Assembly: GCA_002422205.1 (NCBI GenBank)
Contig: DITS01000021.1
Coordinates: forward strand, 6,579-70,578
DNA length: 64,000 nt
Direction: 5' to 3'
From: Alphaproteobacteria bacterium UBA6178
GTDB taxonomy: Bacteria > Pseudomonadota > Alphaproteobacteria > Rickettsiales > UBA3002
Part shown: piece by piece, positions 33,010-40,586 of the stretch
How positions within the stretch are numbered: the first letter of the stretch is position 1
Layout of the letters: each line of letters opens with the position of its first letter
The notes under the pieces: model-generated
The model's input: only the letters and a program-made list of their open reading frames with translations
Told to the model about the DNA's origin: nothing
Databases searched by the model: none
Program-made: the position numbers and the translations under genes

Positions 33010-35007
33010 TTAGGCAAAATCGAAATTATTGGCGGTGAGCTGCGCGCTCAGCACGCCGGTAAAGCGGATTTCATTGCCGCCGCCTAAATCCAGCACACAG
33101 TCGGCCCCATCATCGGTTAGCGCGGCCAGTGCCGTTGCGCCATCGGTAATGCCGCTGCCATTTACATCCGATGTTAATGAGATCACATCCACGGCCACAT
33201 CAAAATCGGTGATGGTGTCTTCGCCGCTGTCATCATCGAAGACAAACACATCTGCGCCCGCGCCACCAGTGAGCTCGTCGTCGCCCTCTCCGCCGGTAAT
33301 CTGGTCATCCCCGTCGCCGCCATCGATGGTATCTGCCCCATCGCCCGCGCTGATCGTATCATTTCCGGTTCCACCGATAATTTCATCATCGCCCTCGCCG
33401 GTGGTGATGCTGTCATCACCGCTACCGCCATCGATTTCATTATCACCATCACCACCATCAATGGTGTCATTGCCTTCACCGGCAGCTATCGTATCATTGC
33501 CTGCACCTGCGCTGATGGTATCCGCGCCCGCCCCTGCCGTAATGCTATCATTGCCTGCACCGCCCACAATGGTATCGGCTCCAGCGCCCGCAATAATCGT
33601 ATCATTCCCGTCACCACCATTTATATTATTGGCCCCATCACCGGCATCGAGCGAGTCATCTCCGGCATCACCGATCAATGTGTCATCGCCGTCGCCACCG
33701 CTTAGCGTGTCATTACCGATACCACCATCGAGCGAATCATTGCCATCCCCTCCGACAAGGCTATCATTACCGTCTTGTCCGAATAGCTGATCATTACCGT
33801 CGCTACCATTCATGGTGTCATTACCCAGCCCGCCATACATGGTGTCGTTACCGGCTTCGCCATAAATCACATCGTCGCCGCCATTACCCAGAATCGAATC
33901 ATTGCCCGCGCCGCCATAGATCGTGTCGGCCTCATCCGCAGGGTGCGCCACGCCGCCACCGCCTGCCAGATAATCATCACCGGGGCCGCCCTGAATCTGG
34001 TCATTACCGCGCCCGCCATAGACCGTATCATTGCCTTGGCCTGCCATCACCGTGTCATTGCCGCCATTGCCGAATATCAGATCATTGCCGCCTGCACCAT
34101 ACAGCGCATCATTGCCATCCAGCGTGTCGGCCTGTGCGCGGCCACCATAAATCGTATCATTGCCGTTGCCGCCATAAATCGTATCATTGCCCAACCCGCC
34201 ATAGACCAGCTCAGCCCCACCGGTAATGGTGTAGGTTTCGTCGCCATTACCCAGCACCGGATCATCTTCGGGCTCTTGCGTATCCCCAATCCGGCCATAC
34301 AAATATTGCAGCGCCTCAATGTCCAGCCATTGGTAAGTGGACGGATTACCCCCACCGCGTGGGTTCTTATAATAGGACATCACCGTATTGCCGCGATGGT
34401 CCATGCCGGCTTCCAAAAACGGCTCTTCATCGCCGCCGCCATAATTTCCGGGATGTTTCAGCCCTAGCGCGTGGCCCACCTCATGCAGCAAAGTCAGATA
34501 CGAATAGCTGCCTTTATCGGTGCCGGTATAATCATTGCTCATGCCCACGGTGGTTTTGGTACGCAATCCATTGTCGCCCGTGACCCAGCCCGCCACACCC
34601 GCTGCGCCGGAAATAAGCAGTTTGCCATTATAAAAATTCAGCTGCGCATCAAACGGATTGACGGCTTTGACAAAGGTCACATTGGTGAAAGACGAAATCA
34701 TATTGAAAATATCCAGCGTCGCCAGTTGTTGCGCGATGCTGAAATTGGTGGGGTTCAGCGAATACACCGTATCAGGACTGGCCGCCCATGCTGAAAAACT
34801 ATAGCTGATCGTCAAAGGGCGCGACGGTGCACTATTCCATTGTGCTGAACTGATAAGCGCGGGCACATAAGCGGACAACGCCTCAACATTATATGACACT
34901 CCACCGCCTGAATAGCTTTCGCTGACGGCACCGTTGCCCTTATAGTCAATATGCTGGAAACCACTCACTTCGCTTCGATAAGCTGAAGACGCACAAACAA
35001 AACACAT
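33010..35007 (-). CDS. Serralysin-like M10 metalloprotease with long RTX region
   Basis: A 665-residue secreted protease. The N-terminal catalytic domain holds HEVGHALGLKH (His175, Glu176, His179, His185 as zinc site and catalytic Glu) followed by the Met-turn NTVMSYYKN. Residues 255-620 are a long calcium-binding RTX array (GGAGNDSILG, GGDGDDTLIG), about twice that of the two neighbours. The end DTITDFDVAVDVISLTS...LTANNFDFA fits a type I secretion signal. The protein begins MCFVC, shared with the next two proteases, and has no Sec signal. It ends 12 bp from the convergent GH114-RTX gene. Confidence 0.93.
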   Translation of the reverse strand: MCFVCASSAYRSEVSGFQHIDYKGNGAVSESYSGGGVSYNVEALSAYVPALISSAQWNSAPSRPLTISYSFSAWAASPDTVYSLNPTNFSIAQQLATLDIFNMISSFTNVTFVKAVNPFDAQLNFYNGKLLISGAAGVAGWVTGDNGLRTKTTVGMSNDYTGTDKGSYSYLTLLHEVGHALGLKHPGNYGGGDEEPFLEAGMDHRGNTVMSYYKNPRGGGNPSTYQWLDIEALQYLYGRIGDTQEPEDDPVLGNGDETYTITGGAELVYGGLGNDTIYGGNGNDTIYGGRAQADTLDGNDALYGAGGNDLIFGNGGNDTVMAGQGNDTVYGGRGNDQIQGGPGDDYLAGGGGVAHPADEADTIYGGAGNDSILGNGGDDVIYGEAGNDTMYGGLGNDTMNGSDGNDQLFGQDGNDSLVGGDGNDSLDGGIGNDTLSGGDGDDTLIGDAGDDSLDAGDGANNINGGDGNDTIIAGAGADTIVGGAGNDSITAGAGADTISAGAGNDTIAAGEGNDTIDGGDGDNEIDGGSGDDSITTGEGDDEIIGGTGNDTISAGDGADTIDGGDGDDQITGGEGDDELTGGAGADVFVFDDDSGEDTITDFDVAVDVISLTSDVNGSGITDGATALAALTDDGADCVLDLGGGNEIRFTGVLSAQLTANNFDFA

Positions 35008-35042
35008 AGCGTACCCTTTTTCGTGGGTTAATTTGTGTCAGC

Positions 35043-35056
35043 TTAGCAAAAGTTAA
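35043..35056 (-). promoter_or_regulatory. Weak CtrA-like site before 665-residue protease gene
   Basis: The plus strand reads TTAG-CAAAAG-TTAA, a N6 variant with one mismatch, 35 bp before the start. A similar TTAGCAAAGGTTAA precedes the flagellar-like gene at 11410-11423. Weak evidence only. Confidence 0.25.
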
Positions 35057-35136
35057 TGTCTATTACCAGCACTCCTCATCGGCATAACATAAATTATGTG
35101 ACAGCACGCTGTTTGTGTTGCAACATTCCTACGAAT

Positions 35137-36672
35137 CTAAATAATTTCAAAATCCGCAGCAGTGAATTGATTGCCCGCCACATCCTTAATCAGCAGGAAG
35201 TTGCCATCGCCTCCCAGATTAATCCACGAGCCCCAGCCGCCCTCATACGTATTGATGCGGCTTAAAATATCAGAGACGCTGTTAATCCCGCTGTTATTCA
35301 GGTTAGCGACAAGGCGGATTTTATCCACGCCCACCTCAAAGTCCATAATCTGATCCTGCGCATGGCCTGAATTGAAGGTGAACACATCGGCACCGGCTCC
35401 GCCATAGAACGAATCATAGCCATGCTGGCCAAAAATCCAGTCTGCACCGTCGCCGCCATAAATGGTGTCATCACCCAGCCCGCCATAGATGGTATCATTG
35501 CCGGTTTCACCATAGACCATATCATTACCGCCATTGGCGATGATGTAGTCATTGCCTGCGCCACCCCAAATCTGATCGGACTGATCCTGCGGATGCTCAA
35601 TGCCGCCACCACCGGCAAGGTAATCGTCGCCATCACCACCGTAAATGCTATCATCACCTAAACCACCATAGATGGTATCATTGCCCGCATCACCATAGAC
35701 GGTATCATTACCGCTATTGCTGAAAATCAAATCACTCCCGCCACCACCGGTAATGTAATCGGCGCTATCGAGCGTATCAGCCTGCGCGCGGCCACCATAA
35801 ATGGTGTCATTGCCCGTGCCACCTTCCAGCGTGTCACGCCCCAGGCCACCATAGACCAATTCAGCGGAACCGCTGATAGTGTAATAATCATTACCATCGC
35901 CTGTGACGCCGCCTGCCGATTGCTTCACGCCATATAAATATTGCAGTGCTTCAATATCCAGCCAGCCATATTCGGTATTGTTGAACGTATTATTATACGT
36001 CATGACCGTCGTGCTGGAATTATCCAGATGGCCGGGCAATACCGGGCCGGTTTCATAATCATAATATTTACCGGAATGCTTCAGCCCCAGCGCGTGGCCG
36101 ATTTCATGCAATAATGCGGTGTACGCATATTGACCCGGCGTAAAATTGCCATAGCTATCGCCCATGCCCACCGCCACAATGGTTCGAACGGTGTTGTGAT
36201 CATATCGATAGCCTGCAAGGCCCGCCGCTTGCCCGTAAGAGCCGGTGTCATATTGCATGCCCATATAAAAATACAGCTGCGCACTGCCCGGATCACTCGC
36301 CTCCACAAACCGCACATTGGTAAAGTTCGAAATCATGTCGAAAACGCCCAAAGTTGCCTGTTGCTGCGTGGCGTTAAAATTTCTCGGATTGGCGCCATAG
36401 ACCACCGAGTCTTCCCAAATCGCATTGATGTTGAAGCTATAGGTGATCGTCACCGGCGAGCCGGGTGATTTATGCCATGCGGCAACATCCAGAACGGTAT
36501 CCGTATACTGGCCTTTTTGACCATTCAGCGCCGAATAATTGGCGGCGTATTGATTCGCATTACCTGCAGCCACCGAGTAGCTTTCCAGCTTCGCCGTGCC
36601 TTCTTTGCCGTAATATTCGATATGGCGATTAGCAGCGGCATTGCCGCTATTACCTAAACATACAAAACACAT
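35137..36672 (-). CDS. Serralysin-like M10 metalloprotease (511 residues)
   Basis: Middle member of a three-gene protease array. Zinc motif HEIGHALGLKH (first His at residue 189) and Met-turn TTVMTYNNT are intact. Upstream, ANPRNFNATQQQATLGVFDMISNFTNVRFVEAS is the conserved serralysin core. RTX repeats occupy about residues 265-440 (GGLGDDSIYGG, GGGIEHPQDQSDQIWGG). The C-terminus DQIMDFEVGVDKIRLVANLN...FTAADFEII is a likely secretion signal. The N-terminus is MCFVCLGNSGN. It starts 20 bp after the stop of the 506-residue paralogue, so the two are probably one transcript, and they are very similar along their whole length (recent duplication). Confidence 0.94.
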   Translation of the reverse strand: MCFVCLGNSGNAAANRHIEYYGKEGTAKLESYSVAAGNANQYAANYSALNGQKGQYTDTVLDVAAWHKSPGSPVTITYSFNINAIWEDSVVYGANPRNFNATQQQATLGVFDMISNFTNVRFVEASDPGSAQLYFYMGMQYDTGSYGQAAGLAGYRYDHNTVRTIVAVGMGDSYGNFTPGQYAYTALLHEIGHALGLKHSGKYYDYETGPVLPGHLDNSSTTVMTYNNTFNNTEYGWLDIEALQYLYGVKQSAGGVTGDGNDYYTISGSAELVYGGLGRDTLEGGTGNDTIYGGRAQADTLDSADYITGGGGSDLIFSNSGNDTVYGDAGNDTIYGGLGDDSIYGGDGDDYLAGGGGIEHPQDQSDQIWGGAGNDYIIANGGNDMVYGETGNDTIYGGLGDDTIYGGDGADWIFGQHGYDSFYGGAGADVFTFNSGHAQDQIMDFEVGVDKIRLVANLNNSGINSVSDILSRINTYEGGWGSWINLGGDGNFLLIKDVAGNQFTAADFEII

Positions 36673-36692
36673 AATTACTCTCCCCTGATGCC

Positions 36693-38213
36693 TTATATTA
36701 TTTGAAAATCATGAATGCTTAACTGGCTCGACATGACATTTTGCAAATCCAGATAATTGCCGCCGCCCAGATCGATACTGGAGCCCCAATTGCCTGAGAG
36801 ATCCGATATACGGCTCATGATATCCTGCACCGTATTGATGCCGCTGTTATTGAGATTGCCAACCAGACGGATTTTATCGACCCCCACTTGGAAATCGGTA
36901 ATCCAGTCTGCGCCATGGCCGCTGTTAAAGGTGAAGATGTCCGCGCCAGCCCCGCCACTCATCATATCATTGCCATGCTGGCCAAATATCCAGTCATTGC
37001 CGTCACCTCCATAAATGGCGTCGTTGCCTAAACCGCCATAAATGGTGTCGCTGCCCGCTTCGCCGTAAACGGTATCATCTCCGCCATTGGCGATGACATA
37101 GTCATTGCCATTCCCCGCCCAAATCTGGTCAGACTGGTCCTGCGGATGCTCAATGCCGCCGCCGCCTGCAAGGTAATCATCGCCGTCCCCACCATAAATA
37201 CTGTCATCACCCAGACCGCCATAAATGGTGTCATTACCAGCTTCGCCATAGACCGTGTCATGACCGCTATTGCTGAAAATCAAATCATTGCCAGCGCCAC
37301 CGGTGATATGATCGGCGCTATCGAGCGTGTCGGCCTGTGCACGGCCACCATAAATGGTGTCATTACCGGTGCCACCTACAATCGTATCGCTACCCAGCCC
37401 GCCATAGACCAGCTCGGCATTGCCGGTAATGGCGTAATAATCATTGCCCTCACCCAGACCGCTGTTGCTGTTGCCTTTCACACCATATAAATATTGCAAT
37501 GCTTCAATATCCAGCCACGCATAGGTGGTGTTATTGAATGTATCGTTATACGTCATCACCGTGGTGCTGGAATTATCCAGATTTGTTGGCAAATAGGGGC
37601 CGTCCTCTTCGCCATCATAATAATCACCCGGATGCTTCAGTCCCAGCGCGTGGCCAATTTCATGCAGCAACGTGGTATATGCATAAGTGCCGGGAGTAAA
37701 ATTGGCATAATCATTACTCATGCCCACCGCCGAAATGGTACGTACATTATTATGGTCATACATATAGGAATTAAGCCCTGCCGCCTGACCATGCGCACCC
37801 AGCCCATATTCCATGCCCATGTAAAAATAGAGCTGCGCGGCACTGGCATTGCTTGCCTGGACAAAGGTAATATTGGTGAAATCCGAAATCATGCTGAAAA
37901 TGCCGAGCGTAGCTTGCTGCTGCGCGGCACTAAAATTATACGTGCTGCCGCCATACACAACGGAGGTATCCGAAATGGCATTGATGTTGAAGCTATAGCT
38001 AATGGTGACCGGTGTGCCGGGCGTCTTGTTCCATGCAGATGAATCCAGCAATGTATCGGTATACTGACCTTTTCCACCATTGGCGGCGGCATAATTAGCA
38101 CTGCCCGCTGAAAGCGAAAAACTCTCCAGCTTTGCCGTTCCTTCTTTGCCATAATATTCAATATGGCGATTAACCGATGCATTCCCGTTATTTCCTAGAC
38201 ATACAAAGCACAT
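36693..38213 (-). CDS. Serralysin-like M10 metalloprotease (506 residues)
   Basis: First gene of the protease array. It has zinc motif HEIGHALGLKH (first His at residue 184) and Met-turn STTVMTYNDT. The RTX block, from about residue 260 to 430, matches the neighbour almost repeat for repeat, including the insert GGGIEHPQDQSDQIW. It ends in DWITDFQVGVDKIRLVGNLN...IHDFQII. It begins MCFVCLGNNGN and lacks a Sec signal. A perfect TTAA-N7-TTAA site lies 49 bp upstream of the start, so this promoter probably drives both proteases. Family role: calcium-dependent extracellular proteolysis. Confidence 0.94.
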   Translation of the reverse strand: MCFVCLGNNGNASVNRHIEYYGKEGTAKLESFSLSAGSANYAAANGGKGQYTDTLLDSSAWNKTPGTPVTISYSFNINAISDTSVVYGGSTYNFSAAQQQATLGIFSMISDFTNITFVQASNASAAQLYFYMGMEYGLGAHGQAAGLNSYMYDHNNVRTISAVGMSNDYANFTPGTYAYTTLLHEIGHALGLKHPGDYYDGEEDGPYLPTNLDNSSTTVMTYNDTFNNTTYAWLDIEALQYLYGVKGNSNSGLGEGNDYYAITGNAELVYGGLGSDTIVGGTGNDTIYGGRAQADTLDSADHITGGAGNDLIFSNSGHDTVYGEAGNDTIYGGLGDDSIYGGDGDDYLAGGGGIEHPQDQSDQIWAGNGNDYVIANGGDDTVYGEAGSDTIYGGLGNDAIYGGDGNDWIFGQHGNDMMSGGAGADIFTFNSGHGADWITDFQVGVDKIRLVGNLNNSGINTVQDIMSRISDLSGNWGSSIDLGGGNYLDLQNVMSSQLSIHDFQII

Positions 38214-38262
38214 GCCGCTACTCCCTTTTTAAGCTTTCTGCCCCTAATGTAGCGGAATATTT

Positions 38263-38277
38263 TTAAGCTTTAGTTAA
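38263..38277 (-). promoter_or_regulatory. CtrA-type box upstream of protease pair
   Basis: Read on the minus strand: TTAACTAAAGCTTAA, a perfect TTAA-N7-TTAA, 49 bp before the start at 38213. Confidence 0.65.
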
Positions 38278-38470
38278 TTTATGGCGCAATTTTAGCGACT
38301 ATTATTAACTTTATTTTGAGTGGCACTCAGCCTCTTTTGGCAACTATAGCGGGCCTTTATTTTTGAATAGTACAATTTTAACGTGTTGATTTGGCTTGCG
38401 GATACGATTAGCCAGCCATTTTCGGTTATATTGCCATTCTATTGACATTTATCTTAAATATGGCCTTTGA

Positions 38471-38486
38471 TTAAATCATTTTTAAC
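38471..38486 (+). promoter_or_regulatory. CtrA-type box upstream of Asp-rich repeat gene
   Basis: TTAAATCATTTTTAAC is a perfect TTAA-N7-TTAAC match, 47 bp before the ATG at 38534. Confidence 0.65.
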
Positions 38487-38533
38487 TTTATGCGTGTATA
38501 CATATTCCATAACACAATCTATGGGAGCATGTT

Positions 38534-40459
38534 ATGTCATATACAACATCAGGAAGTCTACAGGCCGATCGTCTTGCCCTTATGCAGGAATCGGTACGCA
38601 AAAAACTTGGCGCAGAAATGTTAACCTCTGACGAACAGGATATGCTGTCGCAAAGCATTACCGGCAGTGGCAATCTGAATATGGGGCTGGTGCCGGATAC
38701 CTCACGCGAGTTCGGGGCTGAGGATGAATCGCTCGAGCTGGTCGATCAAACCGCCGCACGCTACAGCGATATAGCCGAAGCGCCTGTGCGCTTTGGTGAC
38801 GATCACTCGCAAAGCCGCAGCGCGCCCACCACCGATATCGGGCTGTCCAGTTCCACACTGGTGGATACTCACGCATTAAGTGATCTCAGCCCAAGCGTTA
38901 TAGCCGCGCAATCCAGCAACGCTGCCGAGCAAAGCGGTGATGCGGCAGCGCTGGCGAGCTTCACGCCCGCCCCTATCGAAGCACGCAGTGGCAGCGTTAA
39001 TCAGGATAATGGCGACAGCATCACCACGATCGACAATAGCACCGACACCGGCGATACCATTGTGATCAATAATGATAATACGGATGATGTGATTACCACC
39101 GATGATAATAGCGGCGATGATATCACCATCGTCAATGAAGGCGACACCATTACCATTATCCATGAGGGCGACACCATCATTCATGAAGGGGATATTATTC
39201 ATGAAGGTGACACGCTGCTCGACGCAGGTGATATTATCGATATTGATATCGACAATGGCGTTAACATCACAATCGGCGATACGTTGGTCGATGTAGATAT
39301 CAATCTGTTTAACAATGAAGACCGTATTATTGATGGCGATGATAATCAGATTATTGATATCGATCTTAATATTTTCAATGGTGGTAATGTCACGATAACA
39401 GGCGATGATAATGACATAGTCGATCTCGATATCAATCTTTTCAACTCCGGCGATACGCTCATTGAGGGCGATGACAACGACATTGTTGATCTGGATATCA
39501 ATATCTTTAGCTCCGGTGATGTGACGATTCAGGGTGACGACAATGACATCGTCGATCTCGGGCTTAACCTGCTATCCGATGGCAACCGTATCGTTGAGGG
39601 CAATGATAACGACATTGTCGATCTGGGGCTGAGTTTGTTCAGCGATGCCAATGAAACCATTGCCGGTAATGACAATGACGTGCTGGATCTCAATCTGCTG
39701 GGTGGTGGCGATAGTGTGATTGGCGGCGATGATAATGATATTCTCGATCTGAATCTGCTCGGTGGTGGCAATAAGAATATCGCAGGGGATGACAATGACC
39801 TGATCGATCTGGATTTGCTGCTGGGACGAGGCGATGGTACCAGCGTCGGCGGCAGCGATAATGATTTCATTGATGCCGATATTGCCTTGCTCGATCCCAA
39901 CGCCGATGGCGAGCTGGGCCTCGACGTCGATGTGAATCTGCAGCATGGTTTTGACAATGCACAAGAGCAACTCGAAGGGCTAGGAGCACTCACCGACCCG
40001 CTGGATGCTGTCGGGCTGGGCGTTGTCGATGAGGTAGTCGATCACGCGCTTGGTGGCACAAGCAATGTGGTGGAGCTGATTGACGATGCAACCGATCAGC
40101 TACTCGCAGCAGGCGATGCGCTCGATGTGCCGGATATCGCTCTGCCGATCGATCTCGGCCTTATCACGCTCGATGTCACTGTCGGCGGCGATGCAGGGCT
40201 GCTTGGCGTCGATCTGGGTGTGCTGGGCGACGCGCTGCATCTGGGCGCAGGGCTCGACCCGTTCAATGACGAAGGCAATATTGCCGATCTGGGCGGCGGT
40301 CTGTCGCTTGACGACGCGCTCAGTAATTTGGGCCTTGATGATGGTGTTGCCACTGACATTGTCGGTGGCGTGGGCGAGGTGCTCGAGGGTGTCGCGGGCG
40401 GTTTGATCTCGGGCTTATCCTCGCCACCGAATCTGTTTGGTGGCTTCGGCAACGGATAA
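38534..40459 (+). CDS. Asp-rich 22-residue-repeat protein, putative type I secreted
   Basis: A 641-residue, very acidic protein unlike classical RTX. Residues 1-150 are a polar leader (MSYTTSGSLQADRLALMQES). Residues 155-265 are Asp/Asn/Thr-rich with short EGDTI(I)H repeats. Residues 268-450 contain eight or nine tandem units of 20-22 residues starting G[DN]DND[IVL][IVL]DL and followed by a hydrophobic run and a Gly-turn. Residues 460-641 are a Leu/Gly/Asp-rich tail (LDPFNDEGNIADLGGGLSLDDALSNLGLDD). No signal peptide or membrane helix is seen. The Asp pattern suggests a calcium-binding solenoid. The gene sits directly upstream of the type I secretion operon and has a CtrA-type box. It may be the main adhesin or surface substrate. 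I know no named family for it. Confidence 0.75.
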   Translation: MSYTTSGSLQADRLALMQESVRKKLGAEMLTSDEQDMLSQSITGSGNLNMGLVPDTSREFGAEDESLELVDQTAARYSDIAEAPVRFGDDHSQSRSAPTTDIGLSSSTLVDTHALSDLSPSVIAAQSSNAAEQSGDAAALASFTPAPIEARSGSVNQDNGDSITTIDNSTDTGDTIVINNDNTDDVITTDDNSGDDITIVNEGDTITIIHEGDTIIHEGDIIHEGDTLLDAGDIIDIDIDNGVNITIGDTLVDVDINLFNNEDRIIDGDDNQIIDIDLNIFNGGNVTITGDDNDIVDLDINLFNSGDTLIEGDDNDIVDLDINIFSSGDVTIQGDDNDIVDLGLNLLSDGNRIVEGNDNDIVDLGLSLFSDANETIAGNDNDVLDLNLLGGGDSVIGGDDNDILDLNLLGGGNKNIAGDDNDLIDLDLLLGRGDGTSVGGSDNDFIDADIALLDPNADGELGLDVDVNLQHGFDNAQEQLEGLGALTDPLDAVGLGVVDEVVDHALGGTSNVVELIDDATDQLLAAGDALDVPDIALPIDLGLITLDVTVGGDAGLLGVDLGVLGDALHLGAGLDPFNDEGNIADLGGGLSLDDALSNLGLDDGVATDIVGGVGEVLEGVAGGLISGLSSPPNLFGGFGNG

Positions 40460-40519
40460 ACTGTCTTGTTTTAAGACGAAAAGCAAAAAAGAATGCGTCG
40501 GGATTCAACAGTTTTTGTG

Positions 40520-40586
40520 AAGCGCGGTGTGCAGGCATAGAATAATCCTAACCAATGATAGGATGCTATGACAACACACCGCGCTT
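40520..40586 (+). promoter_or_regulatory. Nested hairpin covering RBS and start codon of secretion operon
   Basis: Three stacked perfect stems surround the start of the first ABC gene. The outer is AAGCGCGGTGTG (40520-40531) with CACACCGCGCTT (40575-40586). The middle is CATAG (40536-40540) with CTATG (40566-40570), which includes the ATG. The inner is ATCCTA (40545-40550) with TAGGAT (40559-40564), which includes the AGGA ribosome binding site. In mRNA this would hide both signals, so translation may need melting or a trans factor. Confidence 0.65.

Larger units (their letters stand above)
38214..38533. other. Divergent promoter region of protease pair and Asp-rich repeat gene
   Basis: This 320-bp AT-rich spacer has no gene. 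It contains the two opposing CtrA-type boxes listed separately, one near each end at nearly the same distance from its gene, and further TTAAC half sites (about 38314-38318). Direct repeats of TTTTTAAGCTTT occur at about 38226-38237 and 38261-38271. Confidence 0.6.

Noticed and set aside
33029..34467. Ser/Pro-rich and His-rich frames on the plus strand opposite the 665-residue protease
   Set aside because: Same cause: complement of Gly/Asp repeats. The minus-strand frame has the zinc motif and RTX repeats.
27056..38213. Periodic DNA repeats that could be mistaken for a CRISPR array
   Set aside because: The periodicity is 27 bases or multiples and lies inside coding frames of calcium-binding nonapeptides; there are no constant repeats with unique spacers and no cas genes.
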